Below are positions 1 to 8,146 of a DNA stretch of 64,000 nucleotides, one piece after another. Both the position numbers and the translations under genes were made by a program. Source of the stretch: Dinoroseobacter sp. (lineage in GTDB: Bacteria; Pseudomonadota; Alphaproteobacteria; Rhodobacterales; Rhodobacteraceae). The stretch is taken from the NCBI GenBank assembly GCA_030066795.1, contig JASJAW010000008.1:1-64000 (forward strand), in the 5' to 3' direction. The notes beneath the pieces are model-generated. The model worked only from the letters and a program-made list of their open reading frames with translations. It was not told the DNA's origin and made no database searches. Every line of letters starts with the position of its first letter. Positions within the stretch are counted from its first letter, which is position 1.

Positions 1-734
1 GACCTGTCCAGCTCCGATGCCATGGCCAATCGCGCGGCTTCCTCAGCATTTCTTTCCGGTACTTCAAGCACACGCGCGGGCATTTCGATTTGTGATGCGC
101 GTTCCCGGTAAACCTCGGCAAAAACTGTGTTCGTTTTGCGTGTGCTTTGACCGACGATCAGTGGAAAGTTTTGCGAGCCGACTTCGAGAAGATGATCAAC
201 TAAAAGGTTGGCCATGTGGCGGTAGTCGAAGGCAATGCTTGGCACGGAAACTCCATCTGGCGCGCCTATCGCGACTGTCGGCACACCACGCCGGGAGAGC
301 TGCTCGAGAATAGGGTCATCTGCCTCTGGCTCCACGATCACCGCGCCATCCATGGCGATGGTTTCGAAAGCGCGTGCCGAGTCCTCAATCGGAGGGATCA
401 ACGCGAGCGCTGAGTTGTACTCAAGCGCGGTCACGGCGGCTGAGGCCGCGATCTCCATCAGGAACCCAAGCTTGGAAGTTCCCGCGGCGACGGCGAGCGG
501 CATCGAGGAAAAGATTGCGATGGTATTTGTTCTACCAGTCCGCATGCGTCGGGCCGCAAGGTTGGGCACGTAGCCTAGTTTTGCAATCGCAGCTTCGATG
601 CGTTCACGTGTTGCGTCATCAACCTTGCGCTTGCCGCTGATAGCGTTGGACACTGTTCCCGGAGAGACCCCAGCTTCCCGTGCCACGTCGATCACGGTGA
701 CTCGTTTTTGTAGGGGTACAGACTGCTCATTCAT
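1..734 (-). CDS. LacI-family transcriptional regulator, C-terminus cut by the window edge
   Basis: The minus strand is open from an ATG at 734 to base 1 without a stop, so the C-terminal part lies outside the window. The N-terminus reads as a LacI helix-turn-helix: VTVIDVAREAGVSPGTVSNA followed by the hinge-type segment LGYVPNLAARRMRTGRTNTI. A periplasmic-binding-protein-like effector domain follows, with EPEADDPILEQLSRRGVPTV typical of the family. It is divergent from the arylsulfotransferase/ABC operon, and two palindromes lie between the genes. Inference: it represses both itself and the divergent operon, and the effector is probably the transported substrate or a derivative. Family assignment is firm; the ligand is unknown. 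Confidence 0.9.
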   Translation of the reverse strand, partial: MNEQSVPLQKRVTVIDVAREAGVSPGTVSNAISGKRKVDDATRERIEAAIAKLGYVPNLAARRMRTGRTNTIAIFSSMPLAVAAGTSKLGFLMEIAASAAVTALEYNSALALIPPIEDSARAFETIAMDGAVIVEPEADDPILEQLSRRGVPTVAIGAPDGVSVPSIAFDYRHMANLLVDHLLEVGSQNFPLIVGQSTRKTNTVFAEVYRERASQIEMPARVLEVPERNAEEAARLAMASELDR

Positions 735-815
735 CGTTTTGTGCCTCTTGAGTGGTCACAAAATCCGAAAATCCGCACATTTTTTGATCATTCCGACGAT
801 GAGCTACTCCTAAAG

Positions 816-834
816 TCATTAAAACGTTTTACTG
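816..834. promoter_or_regulatory. LacI-type operator 1 (palindrome around AAAACGTTTT)
   Basis: TCATTAAAACGTTTTACTG has a central CG dyad of the type bound by LacI/PurR-family proteins. It shares TCATTAAAA and TTTTA with the second site 41 bases downstream. It lies about 80 bases upstream of the regulator start, in the divergent promoter region. Binding by the neighbouring LacI protein is inferred from position and symmetry. Confidence 0.65.
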
Positions 835-856
835 CGCACTGAGCAACCGCCTACGG

Positions 857-876
857 TCATTAAAAGGTTTTAATGA
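857..876. promoter_or_regulatory. LacI-type operator 2 (palindrome TCATTAAAA-GG-TTTTAATGA)
   Basis: The 9-base arms are perfectly complementary around a central GG. The site ends 14 bases before the ATG at 891, so a bound repressor would block transcription or initiation of the divergent operon. Because it overlaps a possible ATG at 873, it also argues that the real start is at 891. Together with operator 1 it could allow looping or co-operative binding. Confidence 0.65.
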
Positions 877-890
877 CGGAGATTGCTTTG

Positions 891-2027
891 ATGCAGACGG
901 CTGAGGAAGACCGCAAAACCGATCTTGTTGAGCAGATAACCCTCTGCCGGCGCCGTGTCGGTCTGACTGCGCTGGACCGCGGGCAGACGGCTGGCGGTTA
1001 CGCGCTCTACGCGCGTCAAACCGGCGGTGGGGCAGTCGATCTGATCGATATAGAAGGCCGCAAGGTTCACCAATGGAACATGTCCGTGCGCCCTGGGAGG
1101 GACGCTGTGATCTTGCCCAATGGCAATCTGGGCTATAACGGCAGTCACGCGGTATCTGCCGATCTTTACCCGGCCTGGGACCTCTGGCACGGGGGCGATT
1201 TCCGGGAGGTCACGCCCGACGGAGATATCGTCTGGCGTCACGAAGACATCTATCACCACCATGACGGCGCATGGTTGGCGAACGGCAACATCCTTTATAC
1301 GGTCGCCGCACCTCTGCCCGCAGACAAAGCAGCCCGCATCACCGGGGGCGACCCGAGCAAAGACGGCGCAGATGGCGTGGTGCAATCGGACATCGTTCGC
1401 GAGGTCGATCGCAAAGGCGAGGTGGTCTGGGAATGGCGCATCTGGGACCATATTGACCCAGCTGATTTGCCGATCCACCCCATCTTCGACCGCCGCCACT
1501 GGCCGATGATCAACGGCGTGTCCGAGACACGGGACGGGCTGATCCTGATGAGCTTACGCACCACCTCGGGCGTCATCGCTGTCAACAAGGCAACCGGCTC
1601 CATCGTCTGGCACGCGGGGCCAGAGATCGTCGCGCAACAGCACACGCCGATCGAGATGGAAGGCGGAACAGTCCTCTGCTTCGACAATGGCAATATCCGC
1701 CCTGGGTCATCCAACCCGTATTCGCGCGCGCTCGAGTTCGACCCGACCACGATGAAAGTGACATGGTCCTATGCTGATCCCACGCCGATTTCGTTCTTCT
1801 CACCCTTCATGGGCAGCGCGGCGCGTCTTTGGAACGGCAACACGTTCATCTGCGAAAGCGCGTTCGGGCGGCTCTTCGAAGTGGCGCCCAACGGGACGCT
1901 CGTGTGGGAATACGTGATCCCCGACTTCGCCGAATACCCCAGTCCCCTCAATCAGTTCATCACCGGTGCGACGAACAGTTGCTTCCGCGCGCACCGGTAC
2001 AAGGCGGAGCAGATTCCATGGCTTTAA
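891..2027 (+). CDS. Arylsulfotransferase (ASST)-like beta-propeller protein
   Basis: This 378-residue protein belongs to the arylsulfotransferase type of repeated beta-propeller proteins. Several blades follow the pattern of a residue pair (VDLIDIEGRKVHQW) and then a PNGN-type turn (LPNGNLGYNG, LANGNILYT, LWNGNTFICE). Candidate catalytic histidines sit in YHHHDGAWLANGN and QQHTPIEMEGG, where known ASST enzymes have theirs. Family members transfer sulfate between phenols without PAPS. I see no signal peptide, although the Escherichia-type enzyme is periplasmic. The start at 891 is preferred over 873 because GGAG lies at a good distance and the operator overlaps 873. The gene overlaps the permease by 10 bases, so the product probably processes the imported compound. 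Substrate unknown. Confidence 0.7.
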   Translation: MQTAEEDRKTDLVEQITLCRRRVGLTALDRGQTAGGYALYARQTGGGAVDLIDIEGRKVHQWNMSVRPGRDAVILPNGNLGYNGSHAVSADLYPAWDLWHGGDFREVTPDGDIVWRHEDIYHHHDGAWLANGNILYTVAAPLPADKAARITGGDPSKDGADGVVQSDIVREVDRKGEVVWEWRIWDHIDPADLPIHPIFDRRHWPMINGVSETRDGLILMSLRTTSGVIAVNKATGSIVWHAGPEIVAQQHTPIEMEGGTVLCFDNGNIRPGSSNPYSRALEFDPTTMKVTWSYADPTPISFFSPFMGSAARLWNGNTFICESAFGRLFEVAPNGTLVWEYVIPDFAEYPSPLNQFITGATNSCFRAHRYKAEQIPWL

Positions 2028-2827
2028 CCGATCAGCAAGGCAAAACACCCGTCGCATGGCGGCCATCGTTGACCGGTCTTGCGTCAGGCGTGGGCGCGCC
2101 CTTCATCTCGCTCGGCTTTGTCCTGCTGCTCTGGACCTTGGTCGGGTTGTCTGGCGCGATCCCGGAGGCGATCTTTCCCGCGCCCTGGTCGGTCTGGTCG
2201 GCCACAGTGGAGATGTGGCAGAACGGAACGCTGCCCAACGACCTTAAGGTATCGCTGTCACGCGCGGCCATCGGGTTTGGGATCGGTGCCTCGCTTGGGA
2301 TTTTCCTAGGCCTGATGACCGGGCGGGTCGTCGTCGTGCGGACGCTGCTAAACCCATTTCTAAACTTGCTCAGACCCATTCCCGCAATTGCGCTCGTGCC
2401 GGTTGCCATCGTGTGGTTTGGCATCGGCGAGGGCTCTAAGTACTTTGTCGTCTCCTACACCGTCTTCCTAACGGTCTGGTTTAACACCCATCACGGTATG
2501 CAATACGTGCCTGAGACGTATCTGCGCGCCGCCAGGTCGCTTGGCGCCTCACGGTTCCGCGAATTCGCGACTGTCATCATCCCAGCTGCCGCACCACATA
2601 TCTTCGCAGGCATCCGGCTTGGGGTGGCGCTGGCCTTCCTCAGCCTGATCGCTGCGGAGCTTTCGGGCGCGTCCTCGGGGCTTGGCTTCCGCCTTCAGGA
2701 GGCGCGCCAATACATCCGGACCGACAGGATGTTCTCGCTCCTGATCATCCTCGGCATCCTCGGGGCAAGCTTTGATTATCTCGTCAATCGCCTCGGCCAG
2801 AAACTCGTGCATTGGGAGCAGGCCTGA
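2018..2827 (+). CDS. ABC transporter permease, sulfonate/nitrate/taurine (SsuC/TauC) type
   Basis: This 269-residue inner-membrane permease has about six hydrophobic segments, beginning with [18 protein letters not shown] near residues 30-50. The EAA-type loop that contacts the ATPase is visible around [20 protein letters not shown]. The ATG at 2018 is chosen because translation upstream of it is a shadow of the preceding gene, with which it overlaps by 10 bases. It overlaps the ATPase gene by one base (TGATG), a sign of translational coupling. The family imports aliphatic sulfonates, taurine, nitrate or pyrimidine precursors; which one cannot be read from the sequence. Confidence 0.88.
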   Translation: MALTDQQGKTPVAWRPSLTGLASGVGAPFISLGFVLLLWTLVGLSGAIPEAIFPAPWSVWSATVEMWQNGTLPNDLKVSLSRAAIGFGIGASLGIFLGLMTGRVVVVRTLLNPFLNLLRPIPAIALVPVAIVWFGIGEGSKYFVVSYTVFLTVWFNTHHGMQYVPETYLRAARSLGASRFREFATVIIPAAAPHIFAGIRLGVALAFLSLIAAELSGASSGLGFRLQEARQYIRTDRMFSLLIILGILGASFDYLVNRLGQKLVHWEQA

Positions 2828-3618
2828 TGGCGGATGCTATACCTCAAGTCGGCCGCGTTGAGATCGATGATCTCGTCATCCGGTTCAACACCAAACAAGG
2901 CGAGATGACTGCGCTGGAAAAAACAGCGCTTACGCTCGAGCCCGGGACATTCACCGCGCTGATCGGCCCATCGGGCTGCGGAAAGTCCACGCTGATGAAC
3001 GCGATCGCGGGTTTTGTCGATCCGTCCGCGGGGCAGATCCGCCTCGATGGTCAAGCCGTCACCGGTCCGTCCAAGGACGTAGGCGTAATCTTCCAGCAAT
3101 ATGCGCTGTTCCCCTGGTTCACCGCGATTGGAAACGTCCGCTTTGGTCTCAAACAAATGGGCCTGTCCCAGGCCGAGGAGCTGGAGCGCGCACATGCGGC
3201 TTTGGAAGAGGTCGGGTTGAGCGCCCATGCAGACAAGTTCCCACAGCAGCTGTCGGGCGGGATGAAACAGCGGGTCGCCATCGCCAGAACCTTCGCAGTC
3301 GGCCCCAAGGTCTTGCTGATGGACGAGCCCTTTGGCGCGCTGGATGCGCAGACGCGAATTTCGATGCACAGCCTGCTTCTGGATGTCTGGCAGAAGCACC
3401 GCGCGACAGTTCTGTTTGTCACCCACGACGTCGATGAGGCGCTGCTTCTGGCCGACGACGTACGTGTCATGAGCCAGGCACCGGGTCGGCTCATCCGACA
3501 CTACTCAATGACCCAACAGCGCCCACGTGCATTTAGCACATCAGGCCCCGAGCTGCTTGAAATACGTGAAGAAATCCTCGGCCTCCTCCGGCCGCGTGAA
3601 ACTGCAAACGAACATTGA
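2827..3618 (+). CDS. ABC transporter ATP-binding protein, sulfonate/nitrate/taurine (SsuB/TauB) type
   Basis: This 263-residue cytoplasmic ATPase drives the transporter with the permease upstream. It has Walker A (GPSGCGKST, about residue 51), the Q-loop ([10 protein letters not shown]), the ABC signature LSGGMKQR, Walker B ([12 protein letters not shown]) and the H-loop ([10 protein letters not shown]). The length matches single-domain SsuB/TauB proteins, and there is no regulatory C-terminal domain. The ATG at 2827 overlaps the TGA of the permease. The binding-protein gene follows after 20 bases, completing the importer. Confidence 0.92.
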   Translation: MADAIPQVGRVEIDDLVIRFNTKQGEMTALEKTALTLEPGTFTALIGPSGCGKSTLMNAIAGFVDPSAGQIRLDGQAVTGPSKDVGVIFQQYALFPWFTAIGNVRFGLKQMGLSQAEELERAHAALEEVGLSAHADKFPQQLSGGMKQRVAIARTFAVGPKVLLMDEPFGALDAQTRISMHSLLLDVWQKHRATVLFVTHDVDEALLLADDVRVMSQAPGRLIRHYSMTQQRPRAFSTSGPELLEIREEILGLLRPRETANEH

Positions 3619-3638
3619 TCAAACCAACGGAGAACGTC

Positions 3639-4601
3639 ATGAAACCAATGAGAACACTCCTTGCTGCGGCGGCCATTTGCATGCCGTTCCAGCTTGCTGC
3701 GGAATCCCTCGTCTTTGCCTGGACCCCGAACCCGCAAACGCCACAGGTCGATATCGCCATTAAGAACGGATACTTTGAGGAAGCGGGTCTCGATATCGAA
3801 TTCGTTGCCTTCCGGACGGGCCGCGAGGGATTTGAGGCCATGCTGGGCGGCCAGGTCGATATCACCTTTATGGCGGAATTTCCCGCCGCGGTTGGTGCGC
3901 TGACCGGGCAGGAGTTCGGCGTAATAGCCGACCTTGCGCGCTTCACCGGCTCCCGCGTGATCGTCAACACAACCGGTGGCGAGGTGGCGGTACCTGCGGA
4001 TCTGGCCGGCAAAAAAATCGGCACCACCATCGGGACGAACGTTAACTTCTACCTCGATAAGATTCTGTCAGGGGCCGGAGTAGATGCAGAGATCGTAAGT
4101 GCAGCGCCGCCCGATCTTGTGCCAGCCGTATCGCGAGGCGATGTGAACGCCATTGTACCTTTCCCGAGCTTCTACACCGCCGCGAAGACAACGCTGGGTG
4201 ATGACTATGGGGAGCTGCGCGTGCCGGGTTACCAGGTTCACTACATCCTGTCAGCCTCGCCTGAAATGATTAACGAGCGTGCTGAAGTGCTCGACGCCTT
4301 CATGAGCGCGCTGGCAAAAGCCGATGCAGATGTGGCGGCGGACCCGGCGGCCGCAATGATGGCGGTCAGTGAGTCGATGAGCGGCGCGATGTCCTCCGAC
4401 GATCTCGCCACGATGTGGCAGGATGTTGATATCGGTCTGAAGCTCGATACCGACCTCGCACAGCTTCTAGTCGATGAAGCCGCATGGATTCTCGAACAAG
4501 GCGTAGTCAAGGGAGAGGCTGTGTCGCTGGATGCAATGCTCGACAAGTTCGCGCCCGATGCGCTTTCCAAAGCAAACCCAGATGCGGTCGATTTGCCCTA
4601 A
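3639..4601 (+). CDS. Periplasmic substrate-binding protein, NMT1/SsuA type
   Basis: This 320-residue exported binding protein has a signal peptide at about residues 1-21 (MRTLLAAAAICMPFQLAAES). The mature part is a two-lobe fold of the NMT1/THI5-like group, with IKNGYFEEAGLDIEFVAF and a GGQVDITFM segment near the N-terminus. GGAGAACGTC precedes the ATG at 3639, which favours it over the ATG at 3615 that overlaps the ATPase gene. It is the last gene of the LacI-controlled operon and captures the substrate for the transporter. Whether the ligand is a sulfonate, sulfate ester or other compound is open. Confidence 0.85.
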   Translation: MKPMRTLLAAAAICMPFQLAAESLVFAWTPNPQTPQVDIAIKNGYFEEAGLDIEFVAFRTGREGFEAMLGGQVDITFMAEFPAAVGALTGQEFGVIADLARFTGSRVIVNTTGGEVAVPADLAGKKIGTTIGTNVNFYLDKILSGAGVDAEIVSAAPPDLVPAVSRGDVNAIVPFPSFYTAAKTTLGDDYGELRVPGYQVHYILSASPEMINERAEVLDAFMSALAKADADVAADPAAAMMAVSESMSGAMSSDDLATMWQDVDIGLKLDTDLAQLLVDEAAWILEQGVVKGEAVSLDAMLDKFAPDALSKANPDAVDLP

Positions 4602-4912
4602 TCATAAAGCAGTGAGCCCGGAGAGCTGTTATCAATTTTCGGGCTCGCACAACCTCAGCTCAAAAATTATCGAAAGGTCGAGGCTCGACAAGCGCTTCAG
4701 CAGTTAAGCGTGAGCTGCAGGCAACGGTGGATGGCTCGGAAGTATTTGGCACTTGCAAATTCTGGTGCTTTACAGCCCCCACCATCAGTGCCCGCTTTCC
4801 GCTCGGAGGAGACATCTGACTGGTTTTGTAGGAAATGATGGCCACATGCCTTTAGACTGCCAGGGCGGCATGTCGCCGGCGAGGATGCGGGAGGGGCGGC
4901 AGGAGCCCACCT
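4602..4912. other. Intergenic stretch after the ABC operon
   Basis: About 310 bases without a convincing gene. Short open frames here lack ribosome-binding sites and recognisable content. The only structure seen is the hairpin listed at 4614-4646. A GGAG motif about 10 bases before 4913 belongs to the recombinase gene. Confidence 0.5.
4614..4646 (+). terminator. Possible weak terminator of the ABC operon
   Basis: GAGCCCG at 4614-4620 pairs perfectly with CGGGCTC at 4640-4646, leaving a 19-base loop. It lies 13 bases after the binding-protein stop codon, where a terminator is expected. There is no following T-run, so intrinsic termination is uncertain. Confidence 0.35.
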
Positions 4913-5545
4913 ATGTTTCATCAGAACCTTCCCGTGCTTCGCGCTGTCAGAACGCCTTGGAACAAGGGACGCATCGTCGGACAGAAACGCCCACTCTTGC
5001 CGCAACACGTTTGGTCGATCCGCGTAAGATTGGAGCTGGCGGAACGCCTTCGGGACCTCGCGCTGTTCAACCTTGCCATCGATAGCAAGCTGCGCGGCTG
5101 CGATCTTGTCAGATTGAAGCCAAATGATTTGGTGGTTGGCCGCACCGTGAGGGACCGCGTAACCATCCTTCAGCGCAAAACTTCACTGCCAGTCCGGTTC
5201 GAGGTTGCCGAACACACCCGGAAGTCCATTCTGGCGTGGATTGCAACGCCACGCATGGATGCCGCAGAGTATCTCTTTCCGAGCAGGATGCGATCGTCTC
5301 CCCATCTTTCGACACGGCAATATGCGCGGATTGTGCTGGACTGGGTATCCTCTATTGGGCTCGATCCATCTGCCTATGGCACGCACTCGATGCGGCGCAC
5401 CAAGGCGGCGCTGATCTATCGGAAAACGGGCAACTTGCGCGCTGTTCAACTTCTTCTTGGTCACACGAAGATGGACAGCACCGTTCGCTATCTTGGCATC
5501 GAGATTGAGGACGCACTGGCGATTGCCGAGAGTGTAGAGCTCTGA
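4913..5545 (+). CDS. Small tyrosine recombinase / site-specific integrase
   Basis: This 210-residue protein consists almost only of the tyrosine-recombinase catalytic domain. The expected residues are visible in order: Arg in SKLRGCDLVRL, Lys in LQRKTSLP, His-x-x-Arg in GTHSMRRTKA, His in LLGHTKMDST, and the nucleophile Tyr in VRYLGIEI. The N-terminal DNA-binding (SAM-like) domain of phage integrases is missing, so it is about half the usual length. Short stand-alone integrases like this are common in Rhodobacterales. GGAG precedes the ATG and a stem-loop follows the stop, so it appears to be an intact single-gene unit. Its target site is unknown; no direct repeats are apparent around it. Confidence 0.85.
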   Translation: MFHQNLPVLRAVRTPWNKGRIVGQKRPLLPQHVWSIRVRLELAERLRDLALFNLAIDSKLRGCDLVRLKPNDLVVGRTVRDRVTILQRKTSLPVRFEVAEHTRKSILAWIATPRMDAAEYLFPSRMRSSPHLSTRQYARIVLDWVSSIGLDPSAYGTHSMRRTKAALIYRKTGNLRAVQLLLGHTKMDSTVRYLGIEIEDALAIAESVEL

Positions 5546-5552
5546 CAAGTAA

Positions 5553-5580
5553 GAGCCGCGGACAACTCCGTCCGCGGCTC
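5553..5580 (+). terminator. Stem-loop after the recombinase
   Basis: GAGCCGCGGA (5553-5562) and TCCGCGGCTC (5571-5580) form a perfect 10-base GC-rich stem with an 8-base loop, 8 bases after the stop. No strong T-run follows, but the stability and position suit a terminator. Confidence 0.6.
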
Positions 5581-5704
5581 ATATTGCTGACCATACTTGT
5601 AAGATGACCGCTTTGAGCGGATAGCAGACACTCGGAGCGAGCGCAGCGAATGGCGGCTACGAGCCCATAGTGACCAATGCTGCACGAGGCACGAACGGTA
5701 GCTT

Positions 5705-6622
5705 TCAGGAGAATACCAAGTCTGCCCGATGCGCGAATGTCTCAACCAAATGATCCACGAAGGCCGTTAGCTTCTTCGGCGCGAAGCGTTTGGATGGATA
5801 GACGGCATAGAGCCCTCGTGACTGGATCGCGGTTTCAGGAAACAGGACTTTCAGTTTTCCAGCAGCGATCAGGGGCAGTGCCACGTTGCTGCCAACCTGG
5901 GTGATGCCCATGCCAAGGGCAGCAGCACGGGCCGCGCTTGCAGGGTCATTCATGATCGCAGTTGGTGCAATCTCAACCCGTCGCGTGTCGCCAGGCGTCG
6001 AGCCTGTGAACTCCCACGCAAACACTCGTTGGGAAGGATTGGACCGCATTCCAATCAGACGGTGACCGTTCAGGTCCTCTATGGACTGCGGCGACTGATG
6101 GCGGTCGAGGTAGTCAGGGGACGCACAAACCAGCGGCGTCACTGGGACGAGAAGTCGGGCGATGTACTCACTGTCGGGAAGGATACCGCCCCGGATCGCG
6201 AGATCGAACTCTTCGGCCACGAGGTCCACAAACCCATCAGAGAGCGACAATTCAATCTCAAGCTCCGGATGCTCCTCTTGGAACGAAGCGATGAGCGGTA
6301 GGATTTCATCGCGGCCAAAGGCGGTTGTCGATGTGATCCGTAGCCGGCCCCGTAAGGCTTCGCGTTCTTGCTGAATTTCCGTCGCCGCTGTTTCCAATGC
6401 TTCGACTGCTGGTGCGCATCGTTGCAGAAACCGTTCGCCTTCTGGGGTTAGCTTCACTTGACGTGTGGTGCGCGTAAAGAGGCGCGTCTGAAGCTGCTCT
6501 TCCAGTGACTTGATGTTCTGGCTGACGGCACCCGGGCTGACGCGCAGCGCTTTGGCCGCAGCGGAAAAGCTCTCATGGCGAGCGGCCTGGATGAAAGTCT
6601 CGATAAGGCGCAGATCAATCAT
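5705..6622 (-). CDS. LysR-family transcriptional regulator
   Basis: This 305-residue protein has the usual LysR length. The N-terminal winged helix-turn-helix is clear (FIQAARHESFSAAAKALRVS, then PGAVSQNIKSLEEQLQTRLF). A PBP2 substrate-binding domain spans about residues 90-300, of the group with LSDGFVDLVAEEFDLAIRGG. It is divergent from the DUF2798 and aldo/keto reductase genes, 100 bases apart, so those are the likely targets and autoregulation is expected. The inducer cannot be predicted. Confidence 0.92.
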   Translation of the reverse strand: MIDLRLIETFIQAARHESFSAAAKALRVSPGAVSQNIKSLEEQLQTRLFTRTTRQVKLTPEGERFLQRCAPAVEALETAATEIQQEREALRGRLRITSTTAFGRDEILPLIASFQEEHPELEIELSLSDGFVDLVAEEFDLAIRGGILPDSEYIARLLVPVTPLVCASPDYLDRHQSPQSIEDLNGHRLIGMRSNPSQRVFAWEFTGSTPGDTRRVEIAPTAIMNDPASAARAAALGMGITQVGSNVALPLIAAGKLKVLFPETAIQSRGLYAVYPSKRFAPKKLTAFVDHLVETFAHRADLVFS

Positions 6623-6722
6623 TGCCTATTATGCAGCCTGACTAACAAGTGATGTCAATGACGGCCATATTCTAAATTAATGTGCGACCCCGCATCTTCC
6701 TCTCACCAACCAGGAGACGACG

Positions 6723-6968
6723 ATGCATCTTGCAGCCAAACCGCTGAAGATCCCAGCACGGTTCGCGCCGGTTCTGTTCGCTTTCATCATGTCAGCCACC
6801 CTCGGTGGCGTCATGTCCGCGATCATCACTGCGCTAAACACTGGGTTTTCGGACGGGTATCTGACCCGTTGGCTGCACGCATATGCCCTCGCGTTCTCCC
6901 TCGCCTTCCCAAGCGTGACCTTTTTCGCGCCGGTTGTCCGGCGCTTTGTGGATCGCCACACCCTCTGA
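6723..6968 (+). CDS. Small membrane protein, DUF2798 type
   Basis: This 81-residue protein has two hydrophobic helices, around FAPVLFAFIMSATLGGVMSA and LHAYALAFSLAFPSVTFFAP, and a basic C-terminus (VVRRFVDRHTL). This matches the two-helix DUF2798 family, whose function is unknown. AGGAGACGACG precedes the ATG. It lies 14 bases upstream of the aldo/keto reductase, so the two are probably co-transcribed under the divergent LysR regulator. Confidence 0.8.
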   Translation: MHLAAKPLKIPARFAPVLFAFIMSATLGGVMSAIITALNTGFSDGYLTRWLHAYALAFSLAFPSVTFFAPVVRRFVDRHTL

Positions 6969-6982
6969 ACTGGAGAAAACTC

Positions 6983-7789
6983 ATGAACGCTCAAACCAAC
7001 ATTGCCCCCGACACCTTTGCCCTTGGCGGCGATCTGATCGTCAATCGCATGGGCTACGGCGCCATGCGCCTCACCGACCAGCCCGCGAACTTCGGCCCCT
7101 ATCCCGATTGGGATCAGGGCAAGCGCCTTCTGCGCCGGGCCGCTGAAATCGGTGTCAATTTTTTCGACACGGCGCGTGCTTACGGCCCGCAATGGAACGA
7201 AAAGCTGCTGGGGGAAGCCCTCGAAGGGTTGCCGAATATTGTCTTTGCCACCAAGGGCGGGATCGACAAACTGTCACCCACCGAGATGGTCAAGGACGCA
7301 AGCCCCGAGGTGCTGACCGCGCAAGTCGATGACGCGCTGAAGAACCTTCGCGTGGAACAGATCGGGCTGTTTCAACTTCATTGGGTCGATCCCAACACGC
7401 CGATTGAATTGTCCATGGAAGCGCTCGCAAAAGCACGGGACGCTGGGAAGATCGCGCATATCGGTGTGTCGAACGTCTCCGTTGAACAGCTTCGCGCCGC
7501 GCAATCCGTTGTTCCCATCGCATCAGTGCAGAATCGCTACAACATCCTCGAACGCGATCAGGACGGGATGATCGACCTCACTGCGCGGGAGGGCATCGCC
7601 TTTATCCCCTATGGCCCGCTCGGCGCTCATCCGATGCGGAAAGGCTCGCCACTCGCAGCGCAGGCCGGGGCGGGGCAGCGAACAGGGGCACAGACCGCGC
7701 TGCGGGCGCTTCTGGATCGCTCGCCAAATACGGTCGTCATCCCCGGAACGACATCCATCCAACACCTTGAAGAAAACATGCAGGCGTAA
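6983..7789 (+). CDS. Aldo/keto reductase (C-terminus slightly short)
   Basis: This NADPH-dependent oxidoreductase of 268 residues has a TIM-barrel fold. The active-site region is GVNFFDTARAYGPQWNEKLL, with the catalytic Asp and Tyr, and the Lys is in IVFATKGGI. The cofactor-binding end is visible in SPNTVVIPGTTSIQHLEENM. TGGAG precedes the ATG at 6983, so earlier in-frame ATGs belong to shadow sequence. Related proteins usually run about 15-20 residues beyond EENMQA; here a stop follows directly and an MFS transporter fragment begins 11 bases later. The gene may therefore have lost its 3' end in a deletion. Substrate unknown. Confidence 0.85.
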   Translation: MNAQTNIAPDTFALGGDLIVNRMGYGAMRLTDQPANFGPYPDWDQGKRLLRRAAEIGVNFFDTARAYGPQWNEKLLGEALEGLPNIVFATKGGIDKLSPTEMVKDASPEVLTAQVDDALKNLRVEQIGLFQLHWVDPNTPIELSMEALAKARDAGKIAHIGVSNVSVEQLRAAQSVVPIASVQNRYNILERDQDGMIDLTAREGIAFIPYGPLGAHPMRKGSPLAAQAGAGQRTGAQTALRALLDRSPNTVVIPGTTSIQHLEENMQA

Positions 7790-7799
7790 GCCCTGCTAG

Positions 7800-7925
7800 A
7801 TCGGAGACCTAGACACGAAACTTCCCATCCTGACAATGGTAGCGGTAGGGTTCGCGGTGGTCACGACAGAGTTCGTGATCATCGGCCTGCCGAGCAGGCA
7901 AACGGTCGCGGTACCAGCCGAATAA
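7800..7925 (+). pseudogene. N-terminal remnant of an MFS efflux transporter
   Basis: In the frame starting at 7800, reading LPILTMVAVGFAVVTTEF and then VIIGLPSR, the sequence is unmistakably the first membrane helix of a drug-efflux MFS protein. Only about 40 residues remain before a TAA at 7923. The rest of the roughly 390-residue transporter is absent. It directly follows the shortened aldo/keto reductase, which suggests one deletion event removed the end of one gene and most of the next. Confidence 0.7.
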
Positions 7926-7936
7926 TCGCCTAAATC

Positions 7937-7968
7937 GAAACGCGGCTGCCTTTTGGTGGCCGCGTTTC
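7937..7968 (+). terminator. Stem-loop terminator
   Basis: GAAACGCGGC (7937-7946) pairs perfectly with GCCGCGTTTC (7959-7968) around a 12-base loop. It lies just after the MFS remnant and probably was the operon terminator. The remaining sequence up to 8146 shows no gene. Confidence 0.6.
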
Positions 7969-8146
7969 ATTCGTGAAGGCTGACCTTCGGGAGCTTGCAG
8001 TGAAAGACTGGATTGGCCGCAGAGCGGGCATTCGTCCAGTTCGCTTCTGCCTAAACCTGACTGAAAGCGTTAGATGACCGCTTAGAGCCTGAAGCGGAAG
8101 ACATCCGACTAGAATGTTCGCAGGTGTGGTAACGCTATGGAAGCCG

